Part shown: one piece after another, positions 1-5,012 of the stretch
How positions within the stretch are numbered: position 1 is the first letter of the stretch
How the letters are laid out: every line of letters begins with the position of its first letter
From: an uncultured bacterium
Lineage (GTDB): Bacteria > Bacillota_I > Bacilli_A > RF39 > UBA660
Direction of reading: 5' to 3'
Length of the DNA stretch: 5,837 bases
Assembly: GCA_905215145.1 (NCBI GenBank)
Contig: CAJMOW010000089.1
Span: 1-5,837, forward strand
Notes under the pieces: generated by a model
Seen by the model: the letters and a program-made list of their open reading frames with translations, nothing else
Database searches by the model: none
What the model was told of the DNA's origin: nothing
Translations under genes and position numbers: made by a program

Positions 1-225
1 GCATATCTATTTCTACCAGGAATAACACCAGTTGTAGGTCCTGAATTATACTTAAAGGTCTTGCTTCCGAATACATTTACTTGGGAAACTTCTTCTGGAG
101 TGGCTGTAAACAAAGGAATAGCTTATGCTGGAGATACATGTAATATATATGTGTTCGAAAATAGCAGATATAGGTTAGTTAGATCCTTTACATTACAAAC
201 TGGAGAACAAACTGTTATTATATAA
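1..225 (+). CDS. 3' end of an unrecognised, probably virion, protein (partial)
   Basis: Reading frame 1 is open from the first base to a TAA at 223-225, giving the last 74 residues of a protein whose start lies left of the window. The tail is rich in Val, Ile, Thr, Tyr and Gly, with alternating hydrophobic and polar residues (for example CNIYVFENSRYRLVRSF and TLQTGEQTVII). This suggests beta structure, such as the end of a fibre or another surface protein. No domain signature is recognised and there is no transmembrane segment. It has the same strand and base composition as the structural genes that follow, and a hairpin sits 24 bases after its stop, so it probably ends an upstream transcription unit. 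That the frame is coding is fairly sure; the virion role is inferred only from position and composition. Confidence 0.7.
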   Translation, partial: AYLFLPGITPVVGPELYLKVLLPNTFTWETSSGVAVNKGIAYAGDTCNIYVFENSRYRLVRSFTLQTGEQTVII

Positions 226-249
226 AGATTAACATAAGTTAGATAAGAG

Positions 250-285
250 TAATAGCGAATTCCTTACTTTAGGGGTTCGCTATTA
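250..285 (+). terminator. 15-bp hairpin, probable transcription terminator
   Basis: The left arm 250-264 (TAATAGCGAATTCCT) pairs with the right arm 271-285 (AGGGGTTCGCTATTA) around a 6-base loop, TACTTT. Thirteen pairs are Watson-Crick and two (260-275 and 261-274) are T.G wobbles. The outer ten pairs are perfect. It lies 24 bases after the stop of the upstream partial gene and 47 bases before the next start. The sequence after the stem (TCATTGTT) is only modestly T-rich, so it is not a textbook intrinsic terminator. It may work as an inefficient terminator, an mRNA 3'-end stabiliser or a processing site. The hairpin is seen directly; its role is inferred. Confidence 0.65.
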
Positions 286-332
286 TCATTGTTAGAATAA
301 CACCAACTCCTGCACCATAAAACTAGTGATTT

Positions 333-773
333 ATGTTTGGACAACCATTCGGTAGCAATTATGCCGATTTACAGAACCAATACATGCAACAATTACAAGC
401 TATGCAACAAGCACAGCAAGCACAACAGAAGACCCAGCCTATCTTAGATGAAATAAACAGAGAGGTTGGGTCTCTGTCTTTAGACGAACAGAAAGTTCTA
501 GCAACTATGCAAGAATACCAAATGGCTAAAAGTACTTACGAAGCAGGGTTCATGGCATTTCTAGGTAATAAATTTAGTCAAGAATATGTTGCATCTCCAG
601 ATGGTAAAATAGCTGCTGATAACTTATTAGCTACTATTAGAAAGAGCAAAGAGCATATACATGCTCAGCTTAAAGCTAAGGAAGATAAAGTAAATACATT
701 ATTAGAACTAGTTGAACAAGATCCTGAAATTAAGAAGAGATTAGACGAAGTAATGTTAAATAAGAATAAGTAA
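333..773 (+). CDS. Gln-rich helical protein of unknown function, probable minor virion or assembly protein
   Basis: This 146-residue protein is not recognised as a named family. Its N-terminus is a short Gly/Pro/Asn segment (MFGQPFGSNY). A strongly Gln-rich stretch follows, with 12 Gln among residues 14-35. The rest looks mostly helical and charged, with a coiled-coil-like C-terminal part (about residues 98-146, rich in Lys, Glu and Leu). There is no signal peptide or membrane segment. The ATG at 333 is the first in-frame start after the hairpin gap. No Shine-Dalgarno is visible, as is usual in Bacteroidales and their phages. Its TAA shares one base with the next gene's ATG (TAATG), so the two are probably translationally coupled and may act together. 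A minor head or assembly protein is plausible from position, but this is inference. Confidence 0.8.
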   Translation: MFGQPFGSNYADLQNQYMQQLQAMQQAQQAQQKTQPILDEINREVGSLSLDEQKVLATMQEYQMAKSTYEAGFMAFLGNKFSQEYVASPDGKIAADNLLATIRKSKEHIHAQLKAKEDKVNTLLELVEQDPEIKKRLDEVMLNKNK

Positions 774-1105
774 TGAGTGATAAAGAAATTTTATTTCAGG
801 CATTTAACAAGTATGCTAAAGATTTAGCTTCTAATTTATTTCATTTAAACAGTGTAGCTAGTCAAGCGGTAATTACGTATGTAGTTAAGAATATGGAAGA
901 TAAATATGGTAAATATTTAGAGATATTTACTGATGTAAACGGCAATATTAATGTAGATTTGTTAGGTAACGCAGCTAAAGCAGAAATGAAAGATAAATAC
1001 CCAGATGGATACGTTACTAATATATTTGGTAAGCCAGTTAAGTTTAATGATGAGGATATAACTCAATTACTTAATCTATTTAAACAATTTAAACAAAATA
1101 AATAA
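773..1105 (+). CDS. Small helical protein of unknown function, coupled to the upstream gene
   Basis: This is a 110-residue protein with no family I can name. Residues 1-50 look helical, including an amphipathic or hydrophobic stretch around residues 28-40 (VASQAVITYVVKN) that is too short and interrupted for a convincing membrane anchor. Residues 51-95 contain turn-rich segments (DVNGNINVDLLGN, then YPDGYVTNIFGKP). The C-terminus is a helix ending in Lys, Gln and Asn. The ATG at 773 overlaps the previous TAA by one base, which supports this start and suggests termination-reinitiation without a Shine-Dalgarno. The stop is followed by a 14-base gap to the next gene. Size, composition and place in a structural operon fit a minor virion or assembly protein, but no direct evidence of function is visible. 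Confidence 0.75.
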   Translation: MSDKEILFQAFNKYAKDLASNLFHLNSVASQAVITYVVKNMEDKYGKYLEIFTDVNGNINVDLLGNAAKAEMKDKYPDGYVTNIFGKPVKFNDEDITQLLNLFKQFKQNK

Positions 1106-1113
1106 ATCTAATT
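1103..1113 (+). repeat. TAAATCTAATT, copy 1 of a motif at a stop codon
   Basis: This 11-base sequence begins with the stop codon of the 110-residue gene and ends 6 bases before the next ATG. The same 11 bases begin with the stop codon at 4994, just before the capsid gene. The identity is seen directly; any function, such as in translation initiation or RNA processing, is unproven, and AT-richness makes chance possible. Confidence 0.4.
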
Positions 1114-1119
1114 CGAGCC

Positions 1120-1572
1120 ATGATTAAATTACAATTAAAGCGCATATTCAAAGGAAGTACTTATACAATAGGTAAATTATATGTAAATGGAGAGTACTTC
1201 TGTGATACTTTAGAAGATACTGATAGAGGATTAACATCTGAAATGCCTATTAGTAAAATAAAAGATATTAAAATATATGGTAAGACTGCAATCCCTACCG
1301 GAACATACAAGATAGTTATGAATGTGGTAAGCGAAACATTTAAGAACAGATCTTGGGCTAAGCCTTATGGAGGTAAACTTCCTAGATTAGTAAATGTTCC
1401 TGGTTATGAAGGAGTTCTTATTCATGTAGGTAATACTGCTGACGATACATCTGGATGCTTATTAGTTGGAAGAAATAAAGTTGTTGGAAAGGTTACTGAA
1501 AGTACTGCTACGTTTGTGGAATTAATGAACATATTAAGAGATGATTCTAATATAGAGATAACAATAGAGTAA
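1120..1572 (+). CDS. DUF5675-type protein, possible cell-wall-active enzyme
   Basis: This 150-residue protein matches the DUF5675 pattern as I know it. There is a short beta N-terminus, a CDTLED motif at residues 28-33, a KTAIPTGTY segment at 55-63, and LPRLVNVPGYEGVLIHVGN leading to the core H102-x-G-N105 ... D109-T110-S111-G112-C113. The His plus SGC arrangement recalls the YkuD L,D-transpeptidase active site, but only ten residues separate His and Cys, fewer than usual in YkuD. A catalytic Cys113 and a peptidoglycan substrate are therefore inferences. The length suits a stand-alone domain. There is no signal peptide, so export would need a holin or packaging into the virion. It starts 14 bases after one gene and ends 2 bases before the fibre gene, suggesting a late, virion-linked or lysis role. 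Confidence 0.8.
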   Translation: MIKLQLKRIFKGSTYTIGKLYVNGEYFCDTLEDTDRGLTSEMPISKIKDIKIYGKTAIPTGTYKIVMNVVSETFKNRSWAKPYGGKLPRLVNVPGYEGVLIHVGNTADDTSGCLLVGRNKVVGKVTESTATFVELMNILRDDSNIEITIE

Positions 1573-1574
1573 AT

Positions 1575-3788
1575 ATGGAAACTTTGTTTGGAAGGACTTA
1601 TGATCATATAGGAAGTACCGACTCCGATTTTATTATTAAAACTAGAGGCCAAGTTAAGATCCAATGGGGTAAAGTGTTTATTGATCTTATAAAAGATGGT
1701 AAGATAAACGTCAACTCTGATATATTTAATATAGTAGATACTGTAAGTGATGTAAAAGGAGCTAATGGAATTTACTATGTAAAAGAAGATGGCTCAGTAT
1801 ATATTCTTATTGACGGCAATGTAATAAATATTGCTGGGGAATTAGGAACTACTTATGTTTCTTTTAAGGGACCTCAAGAGACTACTGGAGACGAGAAGTA
1901 TACAGCCTTAGCAAATATAGGATTCATATATAAGACCTTAAAAGAGGCACAAGCTTCAGGTATTCCTAATAGTATGTTGTATGTAGAAGAAACTGGGTTG
2001 TTATATTATATAAGGAATGGAGAGCTAATAGAATTTACTACTAGTATTCCTAATCCATATACTGAACAATTTGTAGTTAGTAAGGTAGATCAATCTTCTG
2101 AAGGAGCTATAGTCGTACAAGGGTCAGGTAAAGAGAATAGCCTAATTGTAGGTAATATGTATCTTTACCAGAATGAACAAAGATCTATAATTTACAGTCC
2201 TAATAATATAGTTTTAAATGCCGGAAATACTGATATAGTAGAAGTAACACCCCAAGAAATGAAAGTTAACTATCCTGCTAATTTTAAGAGGGAAGTTACT
2301 TCTAACATGTTTATGTCTCCTGGAGCTACTGAGAAACTTGGATTTAGACTTTACTTAGAAAGAGGTGAGTCTACCCTAGAGGTTGATAATATAGTAGTTA
2401 GGAAGGGAATTCCTGGATATATAGAAACTACTCATAAGGAATTATTACAGTTAATAGAAGATAGGGGTTTAGGACTTTTACAGAAATACTGTATTATGGA
2501 TTTCCAGAACGAATGGGAGTTAACTACCGAAGATGATACAATTGAAAATGAGGGTGAAGTAGAGGATGAAGATTCTGACGATTCTAAGGAATCAACTGAG
2601 GCATATAATACAAGACCGATAATAGTTACAGCCGCAGGACCTGACAGCATTACTAGGACTGGTTATTTCAGAGATAAGCCCGAATGGATTATAGAGTACG
2701 ATATTAACTATCAAGATAGAATATTAGTTCCTACTATGGATGAGAACGGAGCTATAACAAGGACTCCAGTAGAAGCTAAGGGAAGAATTACCAAACTTAC
2801 AGATGAAAACGGAAATAGCTGTAATTATGATTTTAAACATCTGACATTCTTAATAAATGATAATCTATATTATACTTTCGGAGGAACTACTGATTTAAGT
2901 TCTACAGATTCATTTAAGAATGTTAGATTAAATTTAACTAATCCAGCTAGATATGGTAATAATGGTATTGATTCTATAAGCGTAAATAAAGGTAATAATA
3001 TAGTTCTTAGCGGAACTTATAATAATGTACAGTTAGGTACTATAAACAATTCATTTACTTTCGATGGTACTATGAGTAATGTTAAAGTCATAGGATCATT
3101 ATCTAATGTAATATTTGATAAGAATTCCGGATCTACAGTAGTTAATAATTGTATGATAGACAACTTATCAGGGATTACATTCAGAGGTCCTCTAGAGTAT
3201 TGTACATTTCATAATACATTATCTGGATATGATTTTACTAAGGAGAAATATCCATTACTATATGACAGCTCTAAAGTTAAGGATATATATTTAAACAACT
3301 CTAAAGTAAACATAATCTGTATTCCGGATATAGTATTCCCGGGAATGATAGTAATGTATAATGGGCAGGCTCCTATACCAACTGGCTGGCATATCTGCGA
3401 TGGAACTGGAGGTACTCCCAATTTAGTAGGAAGCTTTATTAAGGCTGGCATATCTGCTGGAGAAACTGGAGGTAAGGAAGAGATTGAACTAAAGATAGAG
3501 AATCTGCCTCCACATACTCATAAGTTCTCACAATCTTCAGTAACAACCTCTGAAAGTGGGGAACATTCTCACATATATAGAGCACCAGTACCAGGTGATA
3601 GTGATAATGCTAACGATAGAACAGTACAAAGAAGTTCTACAGATGCGTTAACTTCTCCAGCCGGAAATCATACACACACAATAGACTTATCTTCAGCTGC
3701 GCTTGAGGAAGTAGGAGAGGGAGTTCCATTAAAATGGGAACCAAAGTATTATTCGTTAATATTTATTATGAAAGTAGATGCTATGTAA
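1575..3788 (+). CDS. Multidomain phage fibre with tail-collar module and HxH tip
   Basis: The product has 737 residues. Residues 1-90 form a compact N-terminus (TRGQVKIQWGKVFIDLIKDG at 23-42) that probably attaches to the virion. Two related beta units lie at 66-86 and 134-154. A very acidic linker spans about 317-342. From about 363, the segment KPEWIIEYDINY ... DENGNSCNYDFKHLTF (368-425) resembles a module I recall from Bacteroides phage fibres, followed by Asn-rich beta-helix-like repeats (465-550). Residues 588-625 fit the phage tail-collar pattern (PGMIVMYNGQAP, then PTGWHICDG, then TPNLVGSFIKAG). The tip has three HxH motifs (H647/H649, H664/H666, H699/H701), as in metal-binding tips such as T4 gp37, and ends in an aromatic-rich strand. 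The ATG lies 2 bases after the previous stop. Head fibre or tail fibre is unresolved. Confidence 0.88.
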   Translation: METLFGRTYDHIGSTDSDFIIKTRGQVKIQWGKVFIDLIKDGKINVNSDIFNIVDTVSDVKGANGIYYVKEDGSVYILIDGNVINIAGELGTTYVSFKGPQETTGDEKYTALANIGFIYKTLKEAQASGIPNSMLYVEETGLLYYIRNGELIEFTTSIPNPYTEQFVVSKVDQSSEGAIVVQGSGKENSLIVGNMYLYQNEQRSIIYSPNNIVLNAGNTDIVEVTPQEMKVNYPANFKREVTSNMFMSPGATEKLGFRLYLERGESTLEVDNIVVRKGIPGYIETTHKELLQLIEDRGLGLLQKYCIMDFQNEWELTTEDDTIENEGEVEDEDSDDSKESTEAYNTRPIIVTAAGPDSITRTGYFRDKPEWIIEYDINYQDRILVPTMDENGAITRTPVEAKGRITKLTDENGNSCNYDFKHLTFLINDNLYYTFGGTTDLSSTDSFKNVRLNLTNPARYGNNGIDSISVNKGNNIVLSGTYNNVQLGTINNSFTFDGTMSNVKVIGSLSNVIFDKNSGSTVVNNCMIDNLSGITFRGPLEYCTFHNTLSGYDFTKEKYPLLYDSSKVKDIYLNNSKVNIICIPDIVFPGMIVMYNGQAPIPTGWHICDGTGGTPNLVGSFIKAGISAGETGGKEEIELKIENLPPHTHKFSQSSVTTSESGEHSHIYRAPVPGDSDNANDRTVQRSSTDALTSPAGNHTHTIDLSSAALEEVGEGVPLKWEPKYYSLIFIMKVDAM

Positions 3789-3799
3789 TATATATTACA
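3784..3799. promoter_or_regulatory. 16-bp perfect palindrome over the fibre stop codon
   Basis: TGTAATATATATTACA is identical to its reverse complement and spans the fibre gene's TAA (3786-3788). Symmetric TGTA/TACA ends are typical of sites bound by dimeric regulators. It lies about 48 bases upstream of the -33 box of the next promoter. With no loop-forming spacer and only A-T pairs in its centre, it would make a poor terminator hairpin. The palindrome is seen directly; an operator role is a guess. Confidence 0.4.
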
Positions 3800-3846
3800 A
3801 ATAAAAGTATGCAATAAGTTAGTAATTAAGATAAATTACCAATCAG

Positions 3847-3877
3847 TTTTAAGGTTCAAAATTTATGCTTAAATTTG
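3847..3877 (+). promoter_or_regulatory. Bacteroides-type promoter for the scaffold and capsid genes
   Basis: TAAATTTG at 3870-3877 matches the Bacteroidales primary-sigma -7 consensus TAnnTTTG exactly. TTTT at 3847-3850 matches three of four bases of the -33 TTTG box, with a spacer of 19 bases, the expected distance. Transcription would start roughly at 3882-3886, giving a leader of about 16-20 bases before the ATG at 3902. This is the only good full match in a noncoding gap of the window and it precedes the head-assembly genes, where strong late expression is expected. Confidence 0.6.
3859..3876. repeat. Inverted repeat overlapping the -7 box
   Basis: AAATTTA (3859-3865) is the reverse complement of TAAATTT (3870-3876), separated by TGCT. 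The right arm covers nearly the whole -7 element. It could be an operator for a dimeric regulator that blocks the promoter, or chance in AT-rich DNA. Confidence 0.35.
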
Positions 3878-3888
3878 CAAATAACTTT

Positions 3889-3895
3889 AAAGGGA
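3889..3895 (+). promoter_or_regulatory. SD-like site that helps place the start at 3902
   Basis: AAAGGGA lies 6 bases before the ATG at 3902, and its AAAGG part can pair with the 16S rRNA tail. No other start in the window has such a site. Together with the promoter, it favours ATG 3902 over the in-frame TTG at 3875, which is part of the -7 box and upstream of the predicted transcript start. Confidence 0.45.
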
Positions 3896-3901
3896 ATTAA
3901 T

Positions 3902-4996
3902 ATGGAAATGGAATTAGCGGAATTAGGATTTGACGACGAAGACATCTTAGGTGAAGAAGGTCAAGTACATACTGGAGACCCAGATGATGATGTCAAACGA
4001 TGGATGGAAGGAGATGTGCCAGAAGGTGATTATCTGGACAATAACTCCGATAACAATCCTGATAATAATCCAGACGAAGAAGACGACTTACTTACTAGTG
4101 TACTAAAAGCCAAAGGAATTAATCCAGAAGCTATTAAGGTACGTAATGACGAGGGGGAGATTGAAGAAATACCTTTCACTAGTCTTACTAAGGAGGAACA
4201 ATTAGATTTACTCAATTACAGTCCAGCCGAGGACGAATACGGTCTAGAACCTGAAGAGATAAATCTAATTAACGAACTCAGACAGAATAATCTAAGTGTA
4301 CAAGATTATTTAGAGGCTCACAGACAACAAGCTATCCAAGACTATCTCGATGGATTAGAAGAACAGCCGCAGTATCAAGTAGATGATTTGTCAGATGAAC
4401 AACTATTCTTAGCAGATTTGAAAGCAAACGTCCCAGACCTCACAGACGAAGAAGCTCAAGCCCAGTTGGATTTAGAGAAACAGAATGAAGCTCTGTTTAC
4501 TAAGAAGATGGCGGGCCTTCGTAATGTCTATAAAGAAAGAGAGGATGCTCTTATTCAGCAGACTCAGCAAGACTACGAAGAGAAACAAAGACAAGCTGAT
4601 GAAGCTTATGAGAACTCTATTTTAGAGGCTATTCGTGATAATGAGACTATAGATTTCGGGGAGTCTGAACTTACCCTATCAGAGGACGATATGAATGAAA
4701 TTGCTTCCTTTATCTTAGATTCAGATGCTGCTGGAGTCAGATATCTTGCTAGGGCTATACAGGACCCACAAATGCTAGTACAAATGGCATGGTTTGCCCT
4801 TAAAGGACCTGAAGCATTACGTCAGATTTCAGAATATTATAAACATCAGATAACTGAGCAATCTCGTACCAATTATAAGAAAGGGTATGAAGATGCTAAG
4901 GCTGGTAGAACCTCTAATCCTACTAAGACTGTAGTTAAGCGTCCAGAACCTAGGACGGTACCTACTAAAGGAATGAATATTAACGATTTAGATTAA
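3902..4996 (+). CDS. Acidic coiled-coil protein, probable capsid scaffold
   Basis: The product has 364 residues from ATG 3902. The frame extends nine codons further to a TTG at 3875, but that lies inside the promoter. Residues 1-65 are extremely acidic and include a DNNx tandem repeat (46-57). Residues 95-155 look helical. Residues 182-245 form a Gln/Glu/Lys-rich helix likely to be a coiled coil. A second helical part at 258-320 includes the more hydrophobic MLVQMAWFALKGP (291-303). The C-terminus is basic (322-351, KKGYEDAKAGR, then KRPEPR) and ends in MNINDLD. An acidic, helical protein with a basic C-terminal tail, directly upstream of the major capsid gene, is the usual picture of a scaffolding protein that organises the procapsid and is later lost. 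No protease motif is seen. The role rests on position and composition, not on recognised homology. Confidence 0.75.
   Translation: MEMELAELGFDDEDILGEEGQVHTGDPDDDVKRWMEGDVPEGDYLDNNSDNNPDNNPDEEDDLLTSVLKAKGINPEAIKVRNDEGEIEEIPFTSLTKEEQLDLLNYSPAEDEYGLEPEEINLINELRQNNLSVQDYLEAHRQQAIQDYLDGLEEQPQYQVDDLSDEQLFLADLKANVPDLTDEEAQAQLDLEKQNEALFTKKMAGLRNVYKEREDALIQQTQQDYEEKQRQADEAYENSILEAIRDNETIDFGESELTLSEDDMNEIASFILDSDAAGVRYLARAIQDPQMLVQMAWFALKGPEALRQISEYYKHQITEQSRTNYKKGYEDAKAGRTSNPTKTVVKRPEPRTVPTKGMNINDLD
4037..4072 (+). repeat. Three 12-bp in-frame tandem repeats in the scaffold gene
   Basis: GACAATAACTCC, GATAACAATCCT and GATAATAATCCA follow one another and encode DNNS-DNNP-DNNP (residues 46-57). The copies differ mostly at third codon positions, so the protein repeat appears to have been kept while the DNA diverged. 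It probably forms a flexible acidic linker. Confidence 0.7.
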
Positions 4997-5004
4997 ATCT
5001 AATT
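4994..5004 (+). repeat. TAAATCTAATT, copy 2 of a motif at a stop codon
   Basis: This is identical to 1103-1113 and likewise begins with a stop codon, here that of the scaffold gene. It ends 8 bases before the capsid ATG. There is no Shine-Dalgarno in this gap, so an AT-rich leader of this kind may be what the ribosome sees, but this is speculative. Confidence 0.4.
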
Positions 5005-5012
5005 AAATAACT

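Noticed and set aside
234..242. ATAAGTTAG shared by the two gaps (also at 3814-3822).
   Set aside because: Nine AT-rich bases at different distances from the stop codons are easily shared by chance.
332..339. TATGTTTG, a match to the TAnnTTTG -7 box, at the start of the Gln-rich gene.
   Set aside because: It overlaps the start codon, so transcription would begin inside the gene, and the correctly spaced -33 position reads CCTG, a poor match.
409..433. Short CAAGCACAR repeats in the Gln block, considered as a microsatellite or slippage switch.
   Set aside because: Only about two imperfect copies; explained by Gln/Ala coding.
1422..1664. Open frame on the minus strand across the end of the DUF5675 gene and the fibre start.
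   Set aside because: It lies opposite two well-supported genes, has no convincing protein pattern and no promoter; a shadow frame. The same applies to the minus-strand frames at 2432-2650, 3209-3451, 4030-4215 and 5196-5387.
3579..3680. Possible variable repeat of a diversity-generating retroelement near the fibre 3' end.
   Set aside because: No template copy or reverse transcriptase is in the window, and there is no clear enrichment of AAY codons at surface sites or C-type lectin pattern.
3820..3838. Weak inverted repeat GTAATT...AATTAC considered as a terminator for the fibre gene.
   Set aside because: Only six mostly A-T pairs and no T-tract, so it would be unstable.
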